NCBI GenBank assembly: GCA_029204225.1
Contig: CM055092.1
Span: forward strand, 84,068,026-84,132,025
Length of the DNA stretch: 64,000 bases
Direction of reading: 5' to 3'
Source of the DNA: Diphasiastrum complanatum
Lineage: Eukaryota > Streptophyta > Lycopodiopsida > Lycopodiales > Lycopodiaceae
A program made the position numbers and the translations under genes. The notes under the pieces are model-generated. The model made no database searches. It was not told the DNA's origin and saw only the letters and a list, made by a program, of their open reading frames with translations. Positions 50,038 through 62,439 of this stretch are shown here, piece after piece; within the stretch, counting starts at the first letter, position 1, and every line of letters starts with the position of its first letter.

Positions 50038-50230
50038 TTTCTATATAAGAAAGTGTGATTTTGTGGTTTGTGTTTCTTATATAAGAAAAATATTTTGTGT
50101 CTAGGAATCTAAAATATTGCTTTTCCTAGATTGTCAAAGTAGGAAACCGTTGCACTTTTCTTAGTTTTCACTTTCCTAGTTGCATTCATATGCAACTATG
50201 AAAAGATCTTTTTTTTCCTATCTAGAAACA
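50038..50230. repeat. Flanking tandem-repeat unit, right of the LTR element
   Basis: This is a diverged copy of 44750-44925. It ends in TCTAGAAACATGTCAT, the same word that was split by the insertion. Confidence 0.55.
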
Positions 50231-50316
50231 TGTCATATTTTTCTTGTGTCTCTCTCTCTTTGTCTCTCATTCTCTCTCTCTCTCTCTCACGTCCTCCTAG
50301 TGTCTCAATCGAATCA

Positions 50317-50360
<44 letters not shown>

Positions 50361-50363
50361 GCG

Positions 50364-50603
50364 TTGTCTCGAATACATGTGGAATATGTACTGGGTTGTT
50401 GCTTCAGATTACTACTGCCACCTCCCTCCTCTAAAACCCTCATCAATCAATAGCGTGGCAGCAAATGTTCTTGATAAAGCAACCCCCCCACGTCTGATCG
50501 TTCAATCCAGCTCCAGAATAAAGGGCAAATTATTTAGCAATTTGCAAGAAGTGTAACAGTCGCTCTCCGGCATCTGAATTGTAAGCATCAAAGGCATCTT
50601 TGG

Positions 50604-50650
<47 letters not shown>

Positions 50651-50652
50651 CG

Positions 50653-50697
<45 letters not shown>

Positions 50698-50712
50698 GAG
50701 CCGGGAAAAAAA
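50364..50712 (+). repeat. CT-rich 5' flank repeat, copy e
   Basis: Standard order, with a short poly-C tract (about 50483-50488) and a CT run broken by CGCTCGCTCC (about 50608-50693). It leads collinearly to the AP2 exon at 51161. Confidence 0.75.
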
Positions 50713-51160
50713 ATATGAATTATAAGAAAACTTTGAATCGGACCCTTTTCTGCAAATACGATACATTAAAATCAAGAACAGCGTGTGCTTTATTTTCTCC
50801 TGTCTCAACAGAGCAACCTTTTCAGATCCACAAGCTCCAGAAGTTTTTAGGACTTTCCAGAAGTTTCTTAAAGCTCGTAATCTCTCTCTCTAAAATGCAA
50901 GTGTTTGCCCTTTAACCTTACTTGAACTGCCTGTCAAATGCCCATCAAATACATCTACGTTATAGGGCAAACGTGTGTAACTGGGGTCACATTCTCGTTC
51001 ATATGTTTGCTTCCACCCTAGCTTCGATTTTTATGCTTGATATCACAGTTTAACTTAGCTGCTAAGTTTCAACTGCAAATAAAATTTTCTCAGGCAATCG
51101 CAGTCCTCTACGTCGATTTCGCCGGTTAACTCTACGTGGGAGTAAAATTCACGGGCAGCT

Positions 51161-51229
51161 GGCAGGGAGGAGTGAGTTCAAAGGTGTTTATCACAGAGAA
51201 CGAACAGAAAGATGGGAAGCAAATATTTG
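51161..51229 (+). pseudogene. AP2-domain exon 1, copy without start codon
   Basis: It reads SEFKGVYHRERTERWEANI in the AP2 frame before a GTATGG donor. Two bases that would form the ATG (present at 811) are missing, and Gly of the TGRW motif is Glu. As in the copy at 24979, the sequence then jumps (near 51403) to the family's 3' end, so exons 2-5 are absent. Confidence 0.65.
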
Positions 51230-51683
51230 GTATGGAAAGATCTAGTGTTTTTATTTTCTCTACAAAGCTACTTACATATTTGAAATGCAGCCAAATTATA
51301 TGGTTTTCCATTTTCCAACAACAGGTTAAAAAAAGGTGACGCACCTTTTGGAGTAGTCGATAAGTCAAAACAGCTCTCCATTGGTACGATTTTTGTGACA
51401 ATGAAATTATTGAGCATGGTGATTCCATTAGGTTTAAGGAGTAATATTCAACACTTAACACACTACATGACTCCTATTGTGCATGTATGCCAAGTGCTAA
51501 TTAGTCTAAGAAAACCCAAATTTTTGGAGTGAGAGAGAGAGAGGCACATAATGAGCAAATTAAATTTTATTGGTTGACATTTTAGATACCTGGCCCTAAA
51601 GAAACTCTAACCCTATAAATTCTAAATGTTCAATCTCTCCCCGCTCTCTCAAATCTTCTCTCCTCTCACGATTTGCAACTTGT

Positions 51684-51742
<59 letters not shown>

Positions 51743-51848
51743 TCACGTGGAATCTGTAATTGGGTTGTTGCTTCAGATTACTACTGCCACGTGCCCCCTC
51801 ATCAATCAATAGCGTGTAGCATATGTTTTTGATAAAGCAAATCCCCCC

Positions 51849-53592
51849 GTTCATGTGGTAATGGAAGTTCCTAACTGCCCTATACATAGATTCATCTAGA
51901 ATACAGTCTCTATGCATGGATCCTTTATTCATAGAATTGCTATTGATACTTTACACATGCACATACGGTCCCAAACCTTGTACTAACTCCAATTAGTGTG
52001 TTTGGGCCTCAGAAAGTTATTAATTACTTGCAGGTCACGTCCAGTATGATGTGGCATAACTAATAAGCTTGGTTCAATGGAGTACTACGGGTATCCAAGT
52101 CTAGGACTGTACTGAATCCTGTGTTTAGGACGTGGACATGAAAATTTCTACAAGCCATCCTTCAATTACTTGAAGTTTTGATCCAAAATAATAGTAGGAC
52201 AAATGACTTGCAACATATATTCAAGGTGTAAATGTTGACATTTCATGTGTGTGAACGTTGAGCTTAATGGATTGTCCGCAAAGTTTTGCTTTGTATTATT
52301 TGTTGTTTCAACATGCCATGCAAGAACAAATGACGTTGTTTCATATTCAAATTAGGTTTGTCACTGTTTTCTTTCAAATTATAATAGCATCTGTATAGAT
52401 GGTTGTTTTCTTTTACTCACAAAAATGTTTATTACTTTAACTTAACAAGTAGGGTGTTTGAACTTTTTGCAGGTTGGATGAGGAGTTGATAGAGTGAGAT
52501 GTGAATATCTTGAATACTGAAACGTGAATATTGTGAATACTGATCGTGAAAGCTTGAATACCAATTGTGATATTTTGAATATTGATTGTGAAACTCTGAA
52601 TACTAATTGTGATATTTTTAATACTTTGATTGTGAAATTATTTTAACAGTACAACTGTGAATAGAAAATAGCAAATTTTCTAAATACTAAAATTGTGACT
52701 TTTTTATATTGAATGTGAATTTTATTAATTATATTGAATTACGAAATCATTGAGTACTCAATCATTATATTTGTGGTTTTTTGTGAGTGTTAACTATACA
52801 AATTGTGACCATTTTTGTGAATTTAATCATAAAATTGAGAACAATTAAATTTATCACTATGCATTAAATTGTGATATTCATTTTCTGCAATTGTGAATGT
52901 GCACCATGAAATTGTAAATATTACATTGTGAAATTTAGTACTACTTTTATGAATATTAATTTTAAAATTTTAATATTAGCTATGATACTACAATTACTTA
53001 ATAATAAAATTTGTTGTTACTTTTGAAAATCGGTTGCAATATTGTAAATCTACTACTTTTAGAAGTTATACATAATTTTGTGACTATTGATAATGAGTTT
53101 GTGACACGATAGGTACTCAAATATAAAAATAATTATGATTAATTGTAAAGTTAGAAATTGACTAAATAATTTTCATCCATTCTTACTAAATGGTCATTTC
53201 TCATGTCAAAAATTTACAAATCTCAAAGCACCACAATTATGGCAAGGCCTTTGTAGTATCTGGCCTCTATCTAAATCTTATTTCTTGATTGTAGTGTGTG
53301 CTTCTAACAAATGGCTAGAGAAGATGCGCACTCTCAAAATTTGGAGTGGAGTAATGGACTTTATGAATTACCATGCACTGCTATTTTTCATGGATTTGAG
53401 GATACTCTCAAGAAGACATTTTTCCCAAATGACTCATTGGCTTTAGCTTTTGTTGGCTTGGAAGTAGATTTTTCCTAATTGAATGAAAAAATATGACAAG
53501 TGACAATATATTTTGGTAATTTCTTTGACTATTATATTTTTATTATATCTAAAAGTGTCTCTTTTGCAAAGTGTATACGAAATTTCTTCCGT
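51849..53592 (+). mobile_element. Small-ORF element, long copy F
   Basis: This is collinear with 27290-29055, including the array (52495-52670) and the ORF. It is preceded, like copy E, by a promoter-like segment (51545), a CT run (51684-51739) and a truncated CT-rich flank. The similarity therefore spans about 51530-53592 against 26700-29055. Confidence 0.55.
53311..53478 (+). CDS. Hypothetical 55-residue protein, second intact copy
   Basis: The frame opens MAREDAHSQNLEWSNGLYEL, contains GFEDTLKKTFFPND and ends GLEVDFS before TAA. It has the same length and boundaries as 28774-28941. The function is unknown. Confidence 0.35.
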   Translation: MAREDAHSQNLEWSNGLYELPCTAIFHGFEDTLKKTFFPNDSLALAFVGLEVDFS

Positions 53593-55084
53593 ATATATCT
53601 GTGAATGTGTACAATGGCATGGAGTGTCGACCTTATTGGAACGAACACCGGCCTGAGCTTTGCTCTCCAATCGTTGGGGTACCGGAATGGCTACATAACC
53701 ATTCGGAGTATCGCTCTATAACATTGCGCACTCTTAATTACAATATATTTACAAAAGATGCAAATAGGCCTTTACATAAATTTAGGCTCTCTAGCACATT
53801 TACATGTACAAAAATTCAAAATTTTACATCATATAACAATTTCATAGGATAATGTGGAATCATAGGCCTCCACAGTATTCAATTCTTCATGTGCATAACG
53901 CCAACCCCTCAAGAGACCTGTCTCTGGATAGAACTGACTTGCCAACTACCTCAAGGAGGAAAAGGAAGCAAGATATTCCTAAGAAAGCTGGATCTCGTAG
54001 ACCAGCTGCTTCCCTTCCTCCTAAAGTAATCCCTAGTAAGTGACCCCCGATCTGTCTGTCCTCTAAAACAGATTCTGATTCAGAAGTAGAATCTCCATCT
54101 CCTCCTCCTGTTATCCGTCTAGATCCTCAGAAGATTTCTTCACCAAAGGTGGAGATTACCCAAGAGGAGCTTGATAAGATAACCGAAAGATCCATCAGTA
54201 TTGTTGGGGCATCGAATTTAAAACCTATACATAACCTTTTTGTTAGAATCCCATACAATCTCAATCAGATTTTTTTATATTTTGACAATCACAATCAGTA
54301 CGAGGCTTATTTAGGCAAAACACTTGATTTGTTTGACTTTTTCCTTCCAAATTCAAATAGAAGCTATAGATTAGGTCTCAAATTTTGTACAAAGCTTAAA
54401 GATAAAAGTTCAAAATGCATAGTATTAGTATGGATTCGGAGGGACTCGTTTTTGTTGTGAGTCCATTTTTCATGGGTGCTGTGGAGGCAAAAGAGGCCAA
54501 TTTTAAAAAGGCTGTATATTTCATCAATTGTAGTCCTGTGGCCAAATTCTATTTGTTTTTATACAATAATAAGTAAGCTTTGGTATATGTTGTTGATTCC
54601 ATTCATTTTGATCATTATGCTCATGTCAAGATAGATTCTAATTTTTATTTTGCTTGTTGCAGTCGGCATTGGAGCCTGAATATTCTTTCAATAAAAATAA
54701 ATAAGGAGGGAGTATCAAATTCTGTGTAAAGATAAACTCAGTTGAAAATACACATAGAAAATTTGATTATCTACTTCATGATGTTGTGCGTGAAATACCA
54801 ACAACGACGACTTCTATTGGGGAGATAAAAATTAAATCTCTCAAGGTATATACAATTCATCTCTAACATGTATCTTTTTATTTTTTAAATCTATCGTCAT
54901 AGCATGAATAAATTATATGTCATATTAGTAATAATTTTTGTTGAATATCTGTAGTGTGTATAGCAAAAGGATGCTTTTAGTTGTGCTTGGTTCGTCTTGT
55001 ACAACACAAAGCACTTTTTCAAGTGGTACAATCTACAAGTCGATGTAGATATTGAAAAGGTAAATTTTTGTTCATTTGTTGGCC
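53593..55084 (+). pseudogene. Unrecognised multi-block coding remnant
   Basis: Open blocks in mixed frames: 53600-53850 (with PELCSPIVGVPEWLHNHSEY), 53852-54043 (basic, TSRRKRKQDIPKKAGSRRP), 54060-54420 (with SDSEVESPSPPP, then EITQEELDKITERSISIVGA), 54428-54575 (with GLVFVVSPFFMGAVEAKEAN), 54725-54845 and a last one at about 54968-55060 (with SCAWFVLYNTKHFFKWYNL). The frame changes near 54043 and 54425 look like breaks, while borders near 54845 and 54957 could be splice sites. No family is recognised. The block ends abruptly at the truncated copia element. Confidence 0.35.
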
Positions 55085-57003
55085 CTCCTCATAGTCAATG
55101 CCTTTATTTTGTGCGTACCCTTTGATTACCAATCTTGCTTTGTGCTTTGCTATGCTTCCATCTGCATGGTACTTAGTTCTGTATACCCATTTGCAACCAA
55201 TGGGTTTCTTGCCAACTGGTGGTTCTACTAAGTCCCATGTGCTATGCTTAGCAATTGACTCCATCTCCTCTCCCATGGCCTTGATCCAAATGTCATCATC
55301 CTTCGCTTCACCATAAGTCGAAGGTTCTTTGCTTTGAATAGTGCTGGATAATAGAGCATAATTTGCTTCATACCTTTCAGGTAGTATCTTCTCTCTTGTT
55401 GATCTTCGTAGCTCTCCCTGGTTAGATGATCCTAGAAAGTCATCTATATCGCGGCTCTCCATCAATCTCTCAAACCACTTAGGGAGCTTTCTGTCAGGTG
55501 ATCGGCTTCCTAGTGAAAATGTATCCCACGATACATCCTTCTCCTTGCGTTTGTCACCTGCAATTTCAATCTTTCTTGCACCAAAAGGTTTGTCCCTACC
55601 TCTCCAACCTGTTTCATGAGGTTGAGTAGTAGTATCTTGAGATGTATCCTCATGTTCATCACTCAGAAGGTCAATGAATGGATCATCATCAGGTGGTATC
55701 CTCACTATACCATTTTTCCTACTGGATGTGTCTATCTTCTCAACATCTTCGTCTTCATACATCTTGGATTCATCAAAGATAACATCTCGGCTTATATGGA
55801 TTTTGTTTTCGACTGGATCAAAACATCTATAGCCCTTCACGCGATCATCATATCCTAGGAATATGCACTTGATAGCTTTTACATCAAGTTTACGTCTTTC
55901 TTCCTTAGGAATATGTACAAAGGCCTTACATCCAAAGATTTGCAAGTGGTTCACCTTTGGCTTCTTCTTTGTGAATGCTTCCTTAGGTGTAATTTTTGGT
56001 ATGGCAATGGTAGGACTTCTATTTTGAAGATAGACTGCCGTGCTACATGCTTCTGACCAAAAATCTTTTGGTAATTTCATCTCAGCTAGCATAGATCTGG
56101 CACTTTCCACAATCGTACGATTTTTGCGCCCAGCTACACCATTGAGAGCAAGAGTATGAGCTTGCGTAAATTGTCTTTTAATCCCACATTGATCACAAAG
56201 ATCATTGAAGTCATTAGATTTATACTCACCTCCACTATCTGATCTTAGGACTTTGACCTTTTTACTTGTCTGATTTTCGACCAAGTTTTTGAAGTTCTTG
56301 AAGTTATCAAAAGCATCTGATTTCTTCTTCAAGAAGTAGATCCACGTCTTACGTGACATATCATCAATAAAGGTCATGAAATAGAAGACTTTTCCTAAGG
56401 ACATGGTCCTCATGGGCCCGCATAAATCTGTGTGGATTAAATTCAGGATGTTCTTTGCTCTTGCAACACCCCCTTTATTGAACTTTTCTCGATGCTGCTT
56501 TCCATATATACAAGATTCGCACATCGATTTCAAGTGATCTTCTATAATAGGCAGTCTTGTTACCATCTCCAATTTTCTCATCAAACTGATGTTTCCCAAG
56601 TTCAAGTGACCAAGCCTCTTGCGCCACAACTCAGTTTGCGAAGGAACGGATGATACAAGTCCATGTTGCCCCTTGATCGTAGCATTCAACCTGTACAATT
56701 TTGTATTGGGCTCTCTTACTCCATTCGCAATAACTTTGAACTTTTGGTTCGCATCCTTCACAAAGCAACAATCATGGGCGAATTCTACTTTCAACTTTTG
56801 ATCAGTAATGACTCCAACAGAAAGTAGATTTTTCTTCAAACCTGGTACGTAAAGTACCTCCCTGATCATCCTGCTTTTGCCATCAGGCAGTTGGATTGAA
56901 ACTGTGCCTATCCCCTTGATCATGCACACTTCACCATTTGCTTGTGAAACAGATGTCCCATTATCCAATGCCTTCAAACTACTGAACCAGTTCTTGTTAC
57001 CTG
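55085..57003 (-). pseudogene. Copia pol fragment (protease, integrase, start of reverse transcriptase), reverse strand
   Basis: Reading leftwards: the protease tail (MTGNKNWF, LYVPGLKKNLLSVG), the integrase zinc region (RLGHLN ... CESCIYGK), the integrase core with HTDLCGPM and LRSDSGGEY, the GKLV-like C-terminal part (FGCKAFVHIP) and the reverse transcriptase start (CKWVYRTKYHADGS ... GYAQNKGIDYEE), where similarity stops at 55085. Breaks: one base is missing inside the protease DSG motif (about 57024), separating gag from pol; the third integrase acid is Gly (NGVAGRKNRT); and the first His of the zinc region is Arg (LWRKRLGH). The rest of pol and the 3' LTR are absent, so the copy is dead. 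Confidence 0.88.
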
Positions 57004-57933
57004 TCATGTGTCTTGTGGCTCCTGATCAATATACCATGCTTGATCATCTTGATTAGATGACAATGCAGATATGAAGATGCTAGAGTCTTCAATCTCACCT
57101 TCATCGACAAGGTTACCTGCTTGTTTTGGTTTCCCCTTGCCTTGTTCTGCCAGGAATTTGCGACATTCACTCTTCCAGTGGCCCTTTTTACCACAATGGA
57201 GGCACTTGCCTTTCTTTTTAGTTTTGCTGGAAGATCCCTCATCCTCCTGAGACTTGGCAAATTGTTGCTTGGTCTTCTTTTTGCCCTTGCCCTTGCCTTG
57301 TTTTTGGCGTGTCGCAAGTGCCTGACCATCAGTATTTTGACGTCTAGCTTTCACCATTTCTCGTCGTTGCTCTTCTTGCAGCAAGATTCTTATGAGCTCG
57401 TCAAAGGTTGGCAATCTTTCTCTTGATGCTATTCCACTCACAAACATCTGATAGGGTTTTGCAATGCCGCATAATGCATTATGCACCAGCTCCACATCAC
57501 GTATGCGCTCTCCAATAGAATGCAGTTCATCTCTCATTGTCTTGATTCTGGTCATGTACGTCTGAATGTGTTCTCCTTGCTCCATGCGGGCACTATTCAA
57601 CTTTGACTTCAGAAACATGATTCTTGACGGATTTGACGTCTCGAACTGCTCCTTTAGCACATCCCATGCCTGTCTGGGTGTAATAGCATCACAAATGTGG
57701 GTAATGATGTGATCCTTCACTGACAAGTTAATGAAGGTCAAAGCTTTCCTCATCTTTTTGTCGAACACTTTGATGTCTGCTTCATTTGGCGGCCTTCTCT
57801 CATCACCTGTGACGACTTCCCACACATCTTTCTCCATGAGTATGTTTTTCATTTTGAATTTCCACACTGCATAGTTGGAAATCCCGTCCAATTTGCTACT
57901 TTCACTCAAAATGGACTCTCCCATGTTTGCCAT
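57004..57933 (-). pseudogene. Copia gag, reverse strand
   Basis: About 309 codons from an ATG at 57933. It opens MANMGESILSESSKLDGISN, has the gag helical region, a lysine-rich stretch and a zinc knuckle CLHCGKKGHWKSEC, and runs into the broken protease motif. It is complete as a gag domain but disconnected from pol by the one-base loss. Confidence 0.85.
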
Positions 57934-59215
57934 CGCAAAACTGCTTAAAACTTCTGCCTTAGGCTAAGAACAGTATGTCGAGGCCAACAGTGATGTCAGA
58001 AGTTGAAAATAATGACCTGCACTTTTGTTCTTACCAGGCCACTCGCCGCTTTTCCACCAATTTGAAAGCCAAATCGGCGTCGCCTTCCGAAATGCACTTA
58101 GTCGTCAATTCCCAACAATGTGCCCAGTGGAATGGTGAAACTACTTCTGCCGTATTCTGAACACTTTCTCCGCTGCAACCGCTCTATTTTGCTGTACCGT
58201 ACTTGTAGGTACAGTCCTGGTGTCCTTCGTTTGGAGGTTATAGCCTTTCGTTTGGGTCAAAACGGGCAAAGGACCCAAAAATAAGGACTTTTCTAGCTTT
58301 TGAACTGTTTCTTCACTTTGAAGAAACTTCACTCTTCACTTGTGAACGGACCCAGCTCAACTTTCAGTATGAAAATTTTTAATGAAGTTGAAGGCCAGAA
58401 TGCACTTCAATTCTTCAGGACCCTCTTTAAAGCTCATCCAATGGCTGAACCAAATCTTGTGGTTCACATTTCTCTCCCATCACAGATGCTGGACCGTTGA
58501 TTCATTTGACACCTCATCCACAGGTTCAAAGTACATCTGGGCATCGAACTAAACTCTTGCAGATGCTATGGTCTTCGATAAACTAAGCTGAGTATTGCGT
58601 TGGGCTAGCGAACAGCCCGCGACTTCCCTGTCTGCGGCCGCTCCTTCCTTTCCTGAAAAATGTTGGATCAAGCTCTCCTGTAGATCGTTTTGAACATGAT
58701 CTGAGGCGTGGAGCAGGTTCGCCCTACTGAATCCATGATTGTAAAGTGTTCAGTCAGGAAATTTCGTGGAGAAACAGTGATTTTAGCTCAACTTGACAAA
58801 GTGGCTTTTTCACCTTTTCACCACAAATCTGCTAGGTTAACTGTCTGGAGACAAATATCTAACACAAACCTCATTGACAATGTGATTAGCTTCCTTCCTG
58901 TCCTGACGGCATCCAAAACGGTGCACAAACAGCGAAGAAATCACCAGTTATGTATAAAAACCGTAACCCCAAGTCCGGTTTTAATTTTCAGCTGGCTTCG
59001 AAATTGTCAATTTTTCACCAAATTTTTTCCTGTCTGATGCTATGCACAGGCTAAAAATCCCTCTGCTGAGCTTAGCAAGCTTCTATAAATTAGAAACCGT
59101 GCACCAGTGCTTCTCTTTCCGTCTTCAACCCGCCGTAAAACCCCGAACTCTCAGAAGACAGTTCTCTCGAAGCTCTCTTCAACGGCGACACTGTATTGTG
59201 TACACTCCCTGTACG
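57934..59215 (-). other. Untranslated leader of the reverse copia element
   Basis: About 1.3 kb lie between the primer site and gag. The short plus-strand ORFs inside (for example 58708-59037) have no recognisable domain, so I treat them as chance. Confidence 0.5.
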
Positions 59216-59227
59216 GCTCTGATACCA
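59216..59227 (-). other. Primer-binding site, initiator tRNA-Met, reverse strand
   Basis: The plus strand GCTCTGATACCA is TGGTATCAGAGC on the minus strand, correctly placed upstream of gag. Confidence 0.85.
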
Positions 59228-59237
59228 ACTTAGAATT

Positions 59238-59512
59238 TGCTTTGCACAAGAACACAGATCATGCTACACAGCAACACAAATAGAAAATCACTCTCCTCAG
59301 CAAGCTCACATAGCAACTCTATTTCTCAAAATAAAATTACACTGTACATATAGTTGTTCACTCAGGCAACCCATGCATGACCCAGATTGTCGTTGGCGGG
59401 ATGCATGTCCCCTTGACTTGCCTCGTGGCGAGGCCAGCTGATCCTTATCCACTGATAGGACCCACAGTACAGTAACACAGTGATTCTAACTTTAATTCTA
59501 ACTGAAAGCACA
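59238..59512 (-). mobile_element. Probable 5' LTR of the reverse copia element
   Basis: The candidate runs from TGCTTTGCAC (plus strand, ten bases beyond the primer site) to GAAAGCACA. On the minus strand it starts TGTGCTTTCAG and holds a TATA-like ACTATATGTACAG. There is no second LTR for comparison, so both borders are estimates. Confidence 0.4.
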
Positions 59513-60276
59513 TGGAAGACATTTTAATTCTGAATTCTATTTCTCTATCTAATTTTTTGTCTTAGACTTCATCCATAACTATCTGATAAATTTTTGCATA
59601 CAAACATTGTTGGAGTTTTGTGTACATTGACACTTGTAAAGAAATCCACAAATATATTCAAATAAAGAAACCAACTTATTCAGACTGTTTTTGAACTCGT
59701 GCTTATCTTTAATGAATTTTTTATATAATTATATAGTTTGAAACAAAATGATTCTGATATTGCAGCATCTGGAGCAACCCATTCATCACTTTTAAAACTA
59801 GATAATGGAATTGGGACTGTTTGCCCAAAATTTCTACTATATATCAGGAATGTACATTGATTCATAAAAGAAGATTCCACAATCAACAAGATCTTTTGCA
59901 GTTCTACCTCTATATTGCAGATGTCCAATATCAATGTGTACTACATCTCACACACTTGCAAGAGATCCACTTGGCTCCCAATCATTTATATTGGATGGAT
60001 ATAAATCTGCAAGAGAAAAATGATCAGATTGGCAAGTTTAGTAATAGATGATATGGAATGACAAAAAAATCAAAGTATTCAATACTCACAGTTGTTTTTC
60101 TTGCAATCCTGACGATTGAACCTTGCACATTTTATCTCTGAATGCATATATATATGTTGGACTAAAATTTCAGGAATAAATTTTCCTCCTGATGATATTC
60201 TAAAATCCAAAATTCTGCCCTTCCAATAAGATCAAAATGATAGTTTTGTCCTTTTGTTTTTTTGAGATGTTCCTTT
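59513..60276. other. No gene recognised; exon-like pieces
   Basis: A block at 59766-59849, between TTGCAG and a GAATG border, reads ASGATHSSLLKLDNGIGTVC. Another follows TTTCAG near 60170 (NFPPDDILKSKILPFQ). They may be parts of the same unrecognised sequence that lies left of the copia element. Confidence 0.25.
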
Positions 60277-61560
60277 TGATAATGGAATTGATTTGGTGAT
60301 TGTGTGGATTTTGAGTGTCATTGGATTTCTAGCTTTCTCTCTCTACCCGAGAGCTCATGATGGTTTTTCTCTCTCTATCCGAGGAGAGCAGCTTGTTTTT
60401 ACTTAGAATAATTGTTGAATACTTCCCACATGTGTGAGTGAGAGTTGGAAGTGATTGAATGCATGTAGTAGTGTGTTTTTGCCATAGGATCAAAGATAGA
60501 TCTTGAATCTCAATCTAGTCTTGATCTTGGTGCATCTACACACCTTAGAAGATCACAAGTACATGTTGTGGACAATCCACACGTGTGAAATCAACATGGT
60601 ATCAAAGCCTACCTAAGGTTACCATGCATTTTGATCCATTTAAGTGAAAACTATTCATCAATCTTGAGCTAGAAATTGTCAAGGTCCATTTTCCTAGCTA
60701 TCTTATTCAATTTTGGAACAAAAGAGATCAAAAGGACATTGATTGGGTCTGACCTGGTACTGTACGGAATCAGGTGCTCAGACACGTGTGAGGAACATCC
60801 AATTTCAGTTTGGAAGTTCTCTCTCATGCTTGATCCATTTATCTTGCTTGATAGCTTGTTTTGAAATATTTTTGTCTAGTTTCTGATGCAATCAGTTTCA
60901 TTCCATTTGGTTGAGCCAATCAAAAGTTATAAGCTTTTGAAGAGGGTTGGACACATTTGGTTTGGTCAAGAGATTGCTTGTTTTATCCAAAATCACAGTT
61001 GAATGCTTATTAATCTCATCTACATGTGATCTAGGCACTGTTTTGAGATCTTAGCCATTTTGTTTCATGCAATATCATTGTATTTGAGTCAAATTTGATT
61101 TCTTAGTGTATTTCACACGTGCTAAGAGTGTTTGATCCTAACTTTGCCTATACTCCATCATTTGACGTGAAATAGATCTTGTCTTAGAGAGATTTGTGTA
61201 GCTAGTGAGAATCAATTCACAAATAGTTGTAAGATCTTTCATAGGAGGAGATAGTACTCTATTATTGGATCCTATTGAGAGTGTGTAGCAACATTTATTG
61301 TTCATCATTTGAGTTTTCTTCACTTCAAATGTCTTCAATGGGTTCATCCTTGTTGGAACCAAGTGAAAGATTGTCCACTTCAAACTATTCAATTTGGAAA
61401 ATGAGGATGGAGTCCATCTTGATCCTTCAAGACGTGATGGACATAGTTCTTGGCCTTGAAGAAGAACCACAAGTTCTTCAATGAGAAGGAAGACACTATT
61501 GCAAGTGATGGAGAGGGATCTCTTATGGTCTCTAGTTTCTCATCTACTACTTTCAAGCGA
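60277..61560 (+). mobile_element. Deleted sibling of the 45-50 kb LTR element
   Basis: About 320 bp of LTR end (60277-60596), a primer site with one change (TGGTATCAAAGC, 60597-60608), a leader and the gag start (ATG at 61329, MSSMGSSLLEPSERLSTSNY) follow the intact element's order. At about 61482 the sequence jumps from the gag codons for PQVLQ to the region after the zinc knuckle, removing about 0.7 kb, and similarity ends near 61560. The ORF therefore stops after 51 codons. Confidence 0.85.
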
Positions 61561-61569
61561 CGAACTACT

Positions 61570-62420
61570 GCTTAGTATTGGTCTTAATAGCTCGCTTGAA
61601 CTCACCAGAAACAGTCTTGAACCAGTTATATGGTTCAAGAGGGGCTTTGGCCAACTTAGTGTGGGACTCCACTATCCTGTGAAGGATTTGAGATGTGATG
61701 TGGCCTTTCCTGAGGTTGCCAACCATCAAGAAATTATTCAATAGCTGGGCAGCTGCGTGGATGGAAGCTCAGTGATGGATTCTAGAAGGTAGCCATCATT
61801 AGTCCAGTGCAGATCGTTGGTGAGGTCAATAAATGGCTTGATGGCCTGTTTGGCGTGCTTGTGATTGGGTGAGGCCTGCATACCAGATGATATTCCTAAA
61901 GCTGCAAGTGCGGCCTCAGTGACGCGCACCTGTGTGTGGCTCCTTGGAAAGTGATATAGAATCTGAATTTCTCTTCCTTCCATGTATTGAGGGCAAGAAA
62001 GATGAAATCCATATTGATACGACCCAAAAAGGCTCTCTCATGAATACCCATTGCAGTGAGTAGAGGCTCCGCAAGGGTCATCCACTGAGTGACCATGCTT
62101 GTGCTAGGAAGAATCATGATGTCCGTTGCAGATGGGACATCACAATGGACAGTATAGCGCGGAGACTGGGAAGTATCGGTAGAAGACATGATGATCATAA
62201 AGGAATTATAACGCGTGAAAGTGTATCAGAAGGCAATACAGGAATTTTGGAAGGCTTTGGTCGCAAGGAAGACATGATGATCATGTCATTTGGAAGAGCT
62301 TCGCTAGCACAAGTGAGGAATGAATCAGATTTAGCCAACTTATAGGTGAATTTGGTGGGTCCATTACACCAAATAGTAGTTTGGCTGATCAGTTCTGAAC
62401 GAAAATTTGCAGGCATGTGT
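61570..62420 (-). pseudogene. Broken gag-like region of a reverse gypsy element
   Basis: Minus-strand blocks share one direction and overlap by frameshift: 62416-62195 (GPTKFTYKLAKSDSFLTCAS), 62198-61896 (MVTQWMTLAEPLLTAMGIHE), 61983-61738 (AALAALGISSGMQASPNHKH) and about 61740-61580 (PLEPYNWFKTVSGEFKRAIK), ending in a stop. They sit between the gypsy leader and a copia junction, where gag is expected. I do not recognise a specific domain, so the assignment rests mainly on position. Confidence 0.4.
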
Positions 62421-62439
62421 AGTACTGTAAAAATAGGCT

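Noticed and set aside
58708-59037. 109-codon plus-strand ORF
   Set aside because: It lies in the leader of a reverse-strand copia element, without a domain or codon-level support.
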